Source of the DNA: Planctomycetota bacterium | GTDB taxonomy: Bacteria > Planctomycetota > UBA8108 | Direction: 5' to 3' | Length of the DNA stretch: 9,045 bases | Assembly (NCBI GenBank): GCA_002695115.1 | Contig: NZOA01000024.1 | Span: forward strand, 101,315 to 110,359 | In this document: positions 1 through 6,152 of the stretch, in pieces | Position numbering within the stretch: the first letter of the stretch is position 1 | Layout: each line of letters opens with the position of its first letter | Notes under the pieces: generated by a model | Database searches by the model: none | What the model was told of the DNA's origin: nothing | Seen by the model: only the letters and a program-made list of their open reading frames with translations | Position numbers and translations under genes: made by a program

Positions 1-2253
1 CGTCCTCGATGCCGGGCCACGGCGGCGGAAGAAGAGGTAGGTGCAGACGCTGGTGAGGATGAAGACCCCCGCCGCTACGGGAAAGAAGGTATCAAAGCCG
101 AAGGCGATCGGCAGGAAGAAGGCGGTCATCGACCCGAGTCCTGCTCCGACTGCGTCCATGGCGAAAACCGCGAGAGGATTGTGGGAGGCCTGCTCGAAGA
201 GGACGGGGAAAAAGCTGCCGGTAACGAAGGCGACAGGCGCCAGCAGGAGGATCGTCGCTGTTGGCGAGAGGGTGGGCTGCAGGAAGAGGAGCAGGACGCA
301 GAAAACCGAACCGATCAATTGGAACAGGGGGAGGAGACGAATCGAGATGAAGATGCTCCCGAGTCCTGAGAGGACCAGGAAGCTGATGGCGCCGAGGACC
401 AGGGCGTCGTGGAATACGTAGAGCTTCTTGAAGAGGGCAAGGATCAGGTAGTGCTCCAGGATGAGGAAGTTGGCCCCGATGAGGAAGCTGATCGCTATGA
501 CCTGCATGTAGCTCCGGCCCTCGATTTTCGGATCGCCGCGTTTTCGAAGCGTCAGGACGAGCACGATCCCTATAGCCAGGAGGAGCCCGGCGGTGATCGA
601 GAACAGCTTGCTGACCTGGCCGAGTGAAAAGATGTGGCTGACGTTTCCGGCGAGGAACGGCTGGTCGTCACTGATCGCCGAGAAGGTGTCCCGGTCGATG
701 ACGGTATAGGGGCCGCAGCGCGCCGCCGGGTTGGGAGGCAGATCGAGCCCGTCATCTGTGGCCAGGAGGAATTCGTCTACCTTATCGAGATCGAGGAACC
801 TGGCGTCGCCGCTGGGACTGGCGAGAATGAGGAACTCCTGGGAGTTGAAGTAGGCCCGGACCGTGAGGTTGACCTGTTCGCTGCGCAGGGTCTGTACGTA
901 TTGGTCCGTCAGGACCCCTTCCGGGTCGAGCCCGGTGGGATACCAGATCGCCAGGAGGCCGTTTTCGCTGAGGTGATCGCGCAGCGTGACGTAGGCATCG
1001 ACTGTGCGGATCATGTTTCCGGGTTCGAGCATCATCTGGGGGTAACCGCCTACGCTGGGAAGATAGATCAGGTCGAATTTCCTGGTCGATGTTTCCATAT
1101 ACCCCCGGGCTTCATGGCGGATGGGCTTGACCTCTTCTCCCTCGTAGACGTTGGCGAATTTCGCCTTCAGCTCTTCGCCCCGCACGGCCTTGAAGACAGC
1201 GGGCTCGAGCTCGATCGCGACGATCTCGCTGAAGTTGAAGCGCGGCTGCCGGGCCCAGCGGACCTGGCGTCCGCCGCCCGATCCGATGATGGCGATGCTT
1301 CCTCCCCCGGGCGCCTGGTTGATCGGCACCATCCCGAGGGATCTCTCGGTAAAGCCGTAGCGCGGGGAGAACTCCCACTGCATCAGGTCGTTGTAGAAGC
1401 CGGTGAATTTCGGGCCGCCGTCTTCCGGCGTGTAGGCCTTGTTCTCCATGATCTCGGTGAGGCTGTAGTCACCCCATTGCTGGAAGGCGAATTCGAATCC
1501 CCTGGCCCTGTAGGCGGCGGTCGACTGGGGGCTGTCGCCCTTGTAGAGGCGCAGGAATCCCTCCTCGACCGGGCTGTAGGGGATCAACGCCGCGCACAAG
1601 AGGAGCGCCGATTCGATGGCTAGGAACTTTCGGGACGGACCTCGGTTCGCGATGAGGCACGAGGCGAGGGTTACCAGGAAGATGGACATGCAGATGATGC
1701 GGGCGACCCCGAGGACTGGAAGCGCGAATTGGATGAAGATGTACGCGAAGGCCGCGCCGAAGAGATAGAGCCCGTAGACAAGTGGCATCCTGCCGCGCAG
1801 GCGTTCGCGCCCGACCTGGTAGCCGAGGTATTCGCTCAGGCCGTAGGCGCAGAAAAACGGCACGAAGAGTCCCGTGAAGGTAGCCATCTGGGCGAGCAGT
1901 TTGAAGAGGTCTACCTCGAAGAGGTGCGCCCGGAGGTAGTCGAAATGTTTACAGGACAGGGCGGCGGCGACAGAGAGGATCATCACCAGCTGCACGAGCC
2001 ATAGGGTCTTGCGGAAGGAGCTGAGCTGGATCTTGAAAAAACGTACGCCGATAAAGGCTCCGATCGGGAAGCCCACGAAGAGCAGATCGAAAAACAGCGA
2101 CGGCATGATGAAGAAGCTGAGGAGCTTGAAGATAGCCAGCGTAAAGAGCACCGTCGCGGTGGAAAGAAGGAACAAAGCCGCTGCCACCCGGGCAGGGGAA
2201 AGCGGGCTTTCACTCCCAGGGGAGCTATCAGTTACTTCCTGTACGTTTTCCAT
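1..2253 (-). CDS. Membrane-bound spermidine-synthase-like protein (partial, 3' end outside window)
   Basis: The minus-strand frame is open for 751 codons from the ATG at 2253 to the window edge with no stop, so the C-terminus is missing. About seven hydrophobic segments lie between residues 23 and 225. A soluble block follows at about 226-550, then roughly seven more hydrophobic segments at 551-742. The soluble block is a Rossmann-like SAM-binding domain: IIGSGGGR at 322-329 is the glycine-rich loop and IELEP at 347-351 carries the acidic residue ending strand 2. HEARGYM at 380-386 and FDLIYLPS at 393-400 follow. This order matches the spermine/spermidine synthase fold in fused membrane proteins. 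True aminopropyltransferases have an Asp after the strand equivalent to LIYL; here it is LPS, so polyamine synthesis is doubtful. The C-terminal segments resemble the membrane half of such fusions (FLILEHYLIL at 596-605, GLGSIF at 630-635). The ATG has no strong Shine-Dalgarno; a run of eight T lies just upstream. Substrate unknown. Confidence 0.93.
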   Translation of the reverse strand, partial: MENVQEVTDSSPGSESPLSPARVAAALFLLSTATVLFTLAIFKLLSFFIMPSLFFDLLFVGFPIGAFIGVRFFKIQLSSFRKTLWLVQLVMILSVAAALSCKHFDYLRAHLFEVDLFKLLAQMATFTGLFVPFFCAYGLSEYLGYQVGRERLRGRMPLVYGLYLFGAAFAYIFIQFALPVLGVARIICMSIFLVTLASCLIANRGPSRKFLAIESALLLCAALIPYSPVEEGFLRLYKGDSPQSTAAYRARGFEFAFQQWGDYSLTEIMENKAYTPEDGGPKFTGFYNDLMQWEFSPRYGFTERSLGMVPINQAPGGGSIAIIGSGGGRQVRWARQPRFNFSEIVAIELEPAVFKAVRGEELKAKFANVYEGEEVKPIRHEARGYMETSTRKFDLIYLPSVGGYPQMMLEPGNMIRTVDAYVTLRDHLSENGLLAIWYPTGLDPEGVLTDQYVQTLRSEQVNLTVRAYFNSQEFLILASPSGDARFLDLDKVDEFLLATDDGLDLPPNPAARCGPYTVIDRDTFSAISDDQPFLAGNVSHIFSLGQVSKLFSITAGLLLAIGIVLVLTLRKRGDPKIEGRSYMQVIAISFLIGANFLILEHYLILALFKKLYVFHDALVLGAISFLVLSGLGSIFISIRLLPLFQLIGSVFCVLLLFLQPTLSPTATILLLAPVAFVTGSFFPVLFEQASHNPLAVFAMDAVGAGLGSMTAFFLPIAFGFDTFFPVAAGVFILTSVCTYLFFRRRGPASRT

Positions 2254-2285
2254 AACGAAAAAAAACCTATCTGAAGCTCAATATC

Positions 2286-2348
2286 ATGCAAGGAGTTTCC
2301 CATTTTTTAGGTTTTTTTATTTTCGCAACTCCTTGCATCGTAACTATA
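2286..2348. repeat. Perfect 12-bp inverted repeat (ATGCAAGGAGTT / AACTCCTTGCAT)
   Basis: The left arm at 2286-2297 and the right arm at 2337-2348 are exact reverse complements separated by 39 AT-rich bases. The arms do not extend further, and no target-site duplication flanks the 63-bp unit. In RNA it would form a large-loop hairpin with no T-tract directly after either arm, so it is not a standard terminator. Its position between divergent genes suits an operator bound by a dimeric regulator or a looping site. That role is inference; the repeat itself is directly visible. Confidence 0.8.
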
Positions 2349-2427
2349 TATGATAGCGTTAGCGTGAATTTTGGGGATGGAGTCATTAGCTGGGCTTTGC
2401 AAGCGGTAAAATCGTTATTGTGTTTGA

Positions 2428-2453
2428 GCAAGGAGGATTTCAAGTTCCCTTGC
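2428..2453. repeat. Second inverted half-site pair (GCAAGG / CCTTGC)
   Basis: GCAAGG at 2428-2433 faces CCTTGC at 2448-2453 across 14 bases. The left arm extends to GCAAGGAG (2428-2435), identical to 2288-2295 inside the 12-bp repeat. The right arm extends to CCTTGCA (2448-2454), identical to 2341-2347. The region therefore holds four related half-sites in two facing pairs. A 6-bp stem alone could be chance; the shared 8-mer and 7-mer make it notable. Confidence 0.5.
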
Positions 2454-2463
2454 ACCCTTTTCA

Positions 2464-2517
2464 GTTCCGGCCTCTGGGCAGTTACTCTCTGTTGCCGGAA
2501 CCGGCCTCGCCAGAGGC
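2464..2517 (+). promoter_or_regulatory. Two mutually exclusive hairpins in the leader of the secreted-protein gene
   Basis: GTTCCGG (2464-2470) can pair with CCGGAAC (2495-2501), and GCCTCTGG (2470-2477) can pair with CCAGAGGC (2510-2517). The pairings cross, so they are alternative hairpins or a loose pseudoknot, ending 17 bases before the ATG at 2535. A 7-bp and an 8-bp repeat of this kind are each not rare by chance. A regulatory role is only a possibility. Confidence 0.3.
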
Positions 2518-2530
2518 TCTCATGGGCAAG

Positions 2531-2540
2531 ACTCATGAGT
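2531..2540. repeat. 10-bp palindrome over the proposed start codon
   Basis: ACTCATGAGT is a perfect palindrome that contains the proposed ATG at 2535-2537. A nearby CTCATG at 2519-2524 repeats its left half. It could bury the start codon in a small structure or be a protein-binding site. Palindromes this short also arise by chance. Confidence 0.35.
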
Positions 2541-3569
2541 ACCGTGAATATGAAGAGAATCGAAGCTACACAGAGCGCATCGAGGAGACCAGGCATTATT
2601 CCCTGTTTCCTGAATACAGTGTATGCATTTTCCAGGCGGTTAATAGCCTCCCGGGGCATTGCCGTATTCGTCGCCATCGTGCTTATGGCGACGACAGCTT
2701 CCCATGCGCAGGTCGGTCCCCAGGGAGGAGGAGCGTCTTTCTTCGTGGGCTCCAGCCAGCGAGGGGAGGGAGGCTCTCCTCTTTCGATCAGGGGCTTCCC
2801 CAATGAGAGGGTAGAGGTATTCTTTTACTACAATTCACCCGAGGATGGGATTCCGGGACCGGAGCAAAACGATCATCTCCAGGGCTTTTCCATGGTCTTC
2901 TGCTACGACTGCAGGCTGAGTTGCGTCGAGGAGTCTTTCAGGATCCCGCCTGAGGCGATCACCTCCGTGGTTTCGGCCGACTTTGTCGAATTCCAGTGCG
3001 ACAACGATCCTGCCGATGGAGACGGCTGCGAGATGCTGCTGGCGATGCTGGTCGAGACCATGCCGCCGTTCAGGGGCGACACGCTGCCGCCGACCACCCA
3101 GCCCCTGATGGTGGGCAGCGTCCAATTCGAGGTCGACTCCAGGGTTCGCTGTGGTGACGAACTTCCGATCGAATTCTGCGATGGCGTCAATGTCAGGGGA
3201 CGGGTTCCCCTGCAGAATATCTACTCCGCGGCGAACCAGTCTCTCAGCGCCCAGACGGTCGATAGCCAGGTCTTCATCAACGCGGCAACCCTTTTCCAGA
3301 GGGGCGATTGCAATTCCGACAATAGGGTGAATATCAGCGATCCGATCTCGGTCGTCATGGCCACCATCCTGGTGGAGGAGTTCGATTTCGTGCCGGCCTG
3401 CGAGGATGCCTGTGATGGAAACGATGATGGGGTGCTTGACATCGGGGATGCGGTATACCTCCTGCAGTGGCTCTTTCGTGGGGGACTGATCCCGCCCGCC
3501 CCCGGTCCCTTTATCTTCGGTCGGGATCCTACAGAGGATGCCCTCGACTGCGCCATGCCGTGTGAGTAG
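2535..3569 (+). CDS. Secreted cysteine-rich protein with dockerin-like double calcium loop
   Basis: The protein has 344 residues if it starts at the ATG at 2535. A signal peptide core at about 37-58 ends in TTASHA before Q59. The middle (about 60-255) is beta-rich with no sure family match; GFSMVFCYD near 117-125 recalls the cohesin-like or Ig-like domains that planctomycetes pair with this C-terminus. Two calcium loops follow: DCNSDNRVNISD at 258-269 and DGNDDGVLDIGD at 294-305. Each precedes a helix and fits the dockerin pattern DxNxDxxxxxxD. The tail GRDPTEDALDC matches the usual ending of this planctomycete architecture. The mature protein has 12 cysteines, an even number that fits disulfides and export. 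The start is uncertain: ATG 2550 or GTG 2619 are alternatives, and GTG 2619 would give a standard 30-residue signal peptide. An open extension back to 2286 runs through non-coding-looking AT-rich DNA. Likely surface or extracellular; ligand unknown. Confidence 0.87.
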   Translation: MSTVNMKRIEATQSASRRPGIIPCFLNTVYAFSRRLIASRGIAVFVAIVLMATTASHAQVGPQGGGASFFVGSSQRGEGGSPLSIRGFPNERVEVFFYYNSPEDGIPGPEQNDHLQGFSMVFCYDCRLSCVEESFRIPPEAITSVVSADFVEFQCDNDPADGDGCEMLLAMLVETMPPFRGDTLPPTTQPLMVGSVQFEVDSRVRCGDELPIEFCDGVNVRGRVPLQNIYSAANQSLSAQTVDSQVFINAATLFQRGDCNSDNRVNISDPISVVMATILVEEFDFVPACEDACDGNDDGVLDIGDAVYLLQWLFRGGLIPPAPGPFIFGRDPTEDALDCAMPCE

Positions 3570-3615
3570 GGAGCGGGGGTCTCCAGGCACGGGGTGGTGG
3601 GAGAGCGGAGGAGGC

Positions 3616-4644
3616 TCAGTCGCCGGTGCTGATGCGGACCTTGTAGGTCCCGGTGGCCTTGTAATTCGTCCGGAAGGGAACCACGCCGAGCTGGAGCGTG
3701 CCTCCAGTCCTGGCCTGGGCCTTGTAGTTCGCGCCGATTAAGAACGGGGTTCCGTTTCGACCGATCTTGCCCACCAGCGACAGCATCGGGAAGTTCTTGT
3801 AGGTGGTGCCGGAATAGCGGGTCGTGCCCTGCGGGCCGCTGTTGAGGTTGTAGTTCTGGACAAACAGGCTTCCAGACGCCTTGATTCGCAGCGTTATACC
3901 CGCGGAGATGAACAGCTTGGTGTTGCTCCAATTGGCGGGAACCAGGTGCTTGCTCCCGATGGTGACGGTCTCTTGAATCGCGCCGCCGGTGCGAAAGTCG
4001 ACCCCCAGGATGTCGGCAACCTTGATGGCGAGGGTGCCGTAGCGGCTCTTGACGCTGAAGCTGGTCTCCTCGATAGCTCCCCGTATCTTGAAACGCCGGG
4101 TGATGATTTCATCCGCGCCTCCAACGAGGGCAGGGAATTCATCGTCATGCTTGTTGGCCTCTTTTATCCTGGACCTGATTTCACCTATGAGGAGCAAGCT
4201 GCGATTGCGAAGCTCTTCGTCGTCCGAAGTCGCCAGCTTATTGAGGAACGGCAGGGCTGGTGTGCCGAGCTTGCGCAGCGCGTCCATGGCGGCTTCTCTC
4301 TCATCGAAATCGGATCCACCCAGCCGCAGAATTTCCGCCTCGATGAGCTCGCGGGACTCGTTCCCGGTTCTCGGGGTGAGCCGCAGGCGAACGAGGTCAG
4401 TGGATGGGACATTCAGGGTGCCGTACCTCGTTTTTACCTGCAGGGAATCGAAGTCGGGCAGGCCGGTTATCCTGCTTCCATCCCTGAGAAAGAAAACAGG
4501 CTGCGGAGCCTCTGCCGCGGTCTTGTCAGCGGCAGGCTTCGCCTTGCCCTCTTCCTGGGCGTTGAGGCTCGAGGACGCTCCAGCCAGCGAGATGGCCAGC
4601 AGCCAGAGGATGTGAGCGGGCCTGGATTCGGGGAGTGAAAACAT
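3616..4644 (-). CDS. Exported HEAT-repeat protein with degenerate PA-IL (LecA)-like C-terminal domain
   Basis: It has 342 residues with a signal peptide ending SSLNA at 25-29. A short module at about 50-90 contains VKTRYGTLNVP (70-80). A related copy at about 184-218 contains VKSRYGTLAIK (198-208), so the module is duplicated. Between the copies, residues 112-160 form one or two HEAT-like helical repeats (REAAMDALRKLGTPALPFL). From about 234 the sequence follows the PA-IL/LecA beta-sandwich: VPANW, a hydrophobic strand ITLRIKASG (250-258), SLVGKIGRNGTPFLIG (289-304), TLQLGVVP (316-323) and TGTYKVRI (331-338). LecA binds galactose through calcium held by Asp and Asn in its last loop; the aligned positions here are Val, Lys and Ala, so calcium-dependent sugar binding is doubtful. 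It converges with the secreted-protein gene across 46 bases where I see no clear terminator. Probably periplasmic or surface; function unknown. Confidence 0.9.
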   Translation of the reverse strand: MFSLPESRPAHILWLLAISLAGASSSLNAQEEGKAKPAADKTAAEAPQPVFFLRDGSRITGLPDFDSLQVKTRYGTLNVPSTDLVRLRLTPRTGNESRELIEAEILRLGGSDFDEREAAMDALRKLGTPALPFLNKLATSDDEELRNRSLLLIGEIRSRIKEANKHDDEFPALVGGADEIITRRFKIRGAIEETSFSVKSRYGTLAIKVADILGVDFRTGGAIQETVTIGSKHLVPANWSNTKLFISAGITLRIKASGSLFVQNYNLNSGPQGTTRYSGTTYKNFPMLSLVGKIGRNGTPFLIGANYKAQARTGGTLQLGVVPFRTNYKATGTYKVRISTGD

Positions 4645-4728
4645 TCCGGGGTATTCGTATTGGACGGCCTGCCGGCGGTCCTTTGCGGGGATCTGTTAAA
4701 GCTGAATTATGCCAGCACCTGCGGATAT

Positions 4729-4756
4729 CGTATAACAGTACCGTGGGGTGAACCAA
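4729..4756 (-). promoter_or_regulatory. Candidate leftward sigma70-type promoter for the HEAT/PA-IL-like gene
   Basis: Read on the minus strand, TTGGTT (4756-4751) is followed after 16 bases by TATACG (4734-4729). A TG one base before the -10 gives an extended -10 element. The leader would be about 80 bases. A separate extended -10-like TGGCATAAT (minus strand, CATAAT at 4711-4706) has no good -35. Both are matches by eye only. Confidence 0.3.
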
Positions 4757-4763
4757 TGTGATT

Positions 4764-4843
4764 GCCGGGATTGTACCGATAATAGTCCGCTGACTTCTGG
4801 CAGGAGTCTTCGGAGACCTCATGCTATAAGGAGTCATCCCGGC
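4764..4843. repeat. Long-range 8-bp inverted repeat enclosing a small hairpin
   Basis: GCCGGGAT (4764-4771) and ATCCCGGC (4836-4843) are perfect reverse complements 64 bases apart. Inside, GTCT-TCGG-AGAC forms a small stem with a tetraloop. This could be the closing helix of a small structured RNA, but an 8-bp match in a gap this size is not improbable by chance, and no terminator follows it. Confidence 0.25.
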
Positions 4844-4856
4844 TGAAGCGCTTTGC

Positions 4857-4886
4857 TTGACCGGGACCGGATCGAGGCCTTAAAAT
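4857..4886 (+). promoter_or_regulatory. Sigma70-type promoter for the squalene-cyclase-fold gene
   Basis: TTGACC (4857-4862) and TAAAAT (4881-4886) are separated by 18 bases. Each hexamer differs from the housekeeping consensus at one position. Transcription should start near 4893, giving a leader of about 43 bases to the ATG at 4936. This is the best promoter match in the window. Confidence 0.65.
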
Positions 4887-4891
4887 CTACG

Positions 4892-4908
4892 GGCGGTCGT
4901 CTTCCGCC
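4892..4908 (+). promoter_or_regulatory. Small hairpin at the 5' end of the predicted leader
   Basis: GGCGG (4892-4896) pairs with CCGCC (4904-4908) around a 7-base loop, at the predicted transcript start. It may stabilise the 5' end of the mRNA. No T-tract follows, so it is not a terminator. The nearest Shine-Dalgarno-like AGGA (4919-4922) is 13 bases from the ATG, which is long. Confidence 0.35.
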
Positions 4909-4935
4909 AGTGAACAATAGGACCATTAACTGCCC

Positions 4936-6129
4936 ATGAGAAAAATACTTACCGTTACGTTGATTCCGCTGTTTCTTTTGGCCGGCTCCGTCTGTTTCGC
5001 CGATCCGATCAAGGATGCGCTTGATAAGGGCGTGAAATTCCTGGCAAAGAACCAGAACGCCGATGGGGGCTATGGTCCCTTCGGAAGCGAGTCGCGTGTC
5101 AAGAACACCTCAGATGTGGGCATCACCGCCTTCATCGTTTACACCTGCGCGATTCACCCGAGAAAGTACCAGGTTGTTGACGGACCGTTCATGTCCAAGG
5201 CGGTGAAGTACATCCTGTCGCATCAGCAGCCCGATGGTGGTTTCTACCATTCGAAGGATCCGGTATTGAAGAATTACCGCACCTCGGTCGCGCTGATGGC
5301 GTTGGTCAAGCTGGACAGGGTCGGCTATTCCGAACCCATCCGCCGGGCCCGGGCTTTCATCGTCTCCCAGCAGCGAAATGAACGGACCAATTATTCCAAG
5401 GGAGAGCATCTGAGCTTTGGCTCGGTAGGCCACAGCGGGTCGCTGCGGGGGGATCTCTCCAACGCGGCCTACGCGGCGGAGGCGATGCGCGAGGCGGGGT
5501 TCTCCGCCAGTGAGCCCTTCTGGAAGAAGCTGGAGCTCTTTGTTTCGCGTTGCCAGAACAATACGCAGGTCGATTCTCTCCTGGGCAAGTCCGGCATCGG
5601 CTCCACGAAGGACTGGGGCTTTCGATACGCTCCCAATGACACCAGGGGGCCCAGCGAATCCCTCGACGATGGCAGAACAGCCTATTCTTCCTACGGGAGC
5701 ATGACCTACCAGGGTCTCAAGAGCCTGCTCTACGCCAATGTCGACAAGAAGGATCCGAGAGTGCAGGGAGCCTTCAAGTGGATCTCCGACAACTTCACAG
5801 TGACGGAGAATCCCGGCATGCGGACGCCGGGCAATCCCAAGGCCGGTCTGCAGGGGCTCTACTACTACTACCACACCATGGCCAAGACGCTCTCGGTCTA
5901 CGGTGAGTCCGTCCTCGTCGATTCCAAGGGTGTGAAACACAATTGGGCCGAGGAACTCTCCGGCCATCTCATGAAACTGCAGGGTGAAGACGGCCGCTGG
6001 GAGAATACCAGCGGCAGGTGGTGGGAGAACCTTCCGACACTCGATACCGCCTACTCTATGATCTCCCTGTCGATCTGTCGTGACGATCTTGCCCGGCAGG
6101 CCGCCGACAAGCCCGGAACTGAGAAATAG
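4936..6129 (+). CDS. Exported prenyltransferase/squalene-oxidase-repeat (alpha/alpha-barrel) protein
   Basis: It has 397 residues with a clear signal peptide (hydrophobic 5-18, AGSVCFA before D23), so it acts outside the cytoplasm. The remainder reads as the alpha-alpha barrel of squalene-hopene cyclases and prenyltransferases, with repeats at NQNADGGYGPFG (39-50), HQQPDGGFYH (96-105) and LQGEDGRWEN (348-357). The C-terminal half has blocks I recognise from a conserved planctomycete family: YGSMTYQGLKSLLYA (253-267), ENPGM (291-295), GLYYYYHTMAKTLS (307-320) and LPTLDTAYSMISLS (366-379). The DxDD motif that starts cyclisation in hopene cyclases is absent, and the protein is shorter than a hopene cyclase (over 600 residues). 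A terpene cyclase role is therefore unlikely; a binding or scaffold role of the barrel, or another exported activity, is more plausible. The start follows a strong promoter and the signal peptide begins exactly at this ATG. Its substrate is unknown. Confidence 0.94.
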   Translation: MRKILTVTLIPLFLLAGSVCFADPIKDALDKGVKFLAKNQNADGGYGPFGSESRVKNTSDVGITAFIVYTCAIHPRKYQVVDGPFMSKAVKYILSHQQPDGGFYHSKDPVLKNYRTSVALMALVKLDRVGYSEPIRRARAFIVSQQRNERTNYSKGEHLSFGSVGHSGSLRGDLSNAAYAAEAMREAGFSASEPFWKKLELFVSRCQNNTQVDSLLGKSGIGSTKDWGFRYAPNDTRGPSESLDDGRTAYSSYGSMTYQGLKSLLYANVDKKDPRVQGAFKWISDNFTVTENPGMRTPGNPKAGLQGLYYYYHTMAKTLSVYGESVLVDSKGVKHNWAEELSGHLMKLQGEDGRWENTSGRWWENLPTLDTAYSMISLSICRDDLARQAADKPGTEK

Positions 6130-6152
6130 GATTGGCCAGGCTGTCCGGAAGG

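Larger units (their letters stand above)
2254..2534. promoter_or_regulatory. Divergent intergenic region, AT-rich, with inverted half-sites
   Basis: This 281-bp gap separates the leftward membrane protein from the rightward secreted protein, so both promoters should lie here. The first 170 bp or so is visibly AT-rich against GC-rich flanks. An A8 tract sits at 2258-2265. A TATGAT -10-like hexamer occurs at 2359-2364, but I find no convincing -35 partner, so no promoter is assigned. It holds the inverted repeats and leader structures listed separately. A perfect AAGGAGG at 2430-2436 has no sensible start codon at the usual distance in either neighbouring frame. I see no RNA gene or coding sequence here. 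Confidence 0.55.
4645..4935. other. Divergent intergenic region
   Basis: The 291-bp gap lies between the leftward HEAT/PA-IL-like gene and the rightward cyclase-fold gene. It holds a good rightward promoter, a weaker leftward candidate, a small hairpin near the predicted rightward transcription start, and a long-range 8-bp inverted repeat (4764-4771 with 4836-4843). AGGAGTC occurs twice, at 4802-4808 and 4829-4835. I find no tRNA or recognisable riboswitch core and no credible small ORF. Confidence 0.5.

Noticed and set aside
634..1623. A 329-codon plus-strand open frame opposite the membrane protein
   Set aside because: It is antisense to a frame with clear membrane segments and a SAM-binding motif, has an acidic low-information composition, and fits the usual GC-rich shadow effect.
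2286..2348. Inverted repeat as a rho-independent terminator
   Set aside because: The loop is 39 bases, the stem is not GC-rich and no T-tract directly follows either arm; it also lies between divergent starts, where no terminator is needed.
2286..2534. N-terminal extension of the secreted protein to the ATG at 2286
   Set aside because: The sequence is AT-rich, the start lies inside an inverted repeat, and an 83-residue extension would bury the signal peptide in mid-protein.
2420..2806. A 128-codon plus-strand frame after AAGGAGG
   Set aside because: The Shine-Dalgarno-like site lies inside this frame rather than before its start, and most of the frame overlaps the signal peptide region of the real gene in another frame.
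3946..4638. A 230-codon plus-strand frame opposite the HEAT/PA-IL-like gene
   Set aside because: The minus-strand frame has a signal peptide and recognisable domains; the plus frame has none.
5110..5967. A 285-codon minus-strand frame opposite the cyclase-fold gene
   Set aside because: It is a shadow of a strongly conserved plus-strand family and has no promoter or domain signal.
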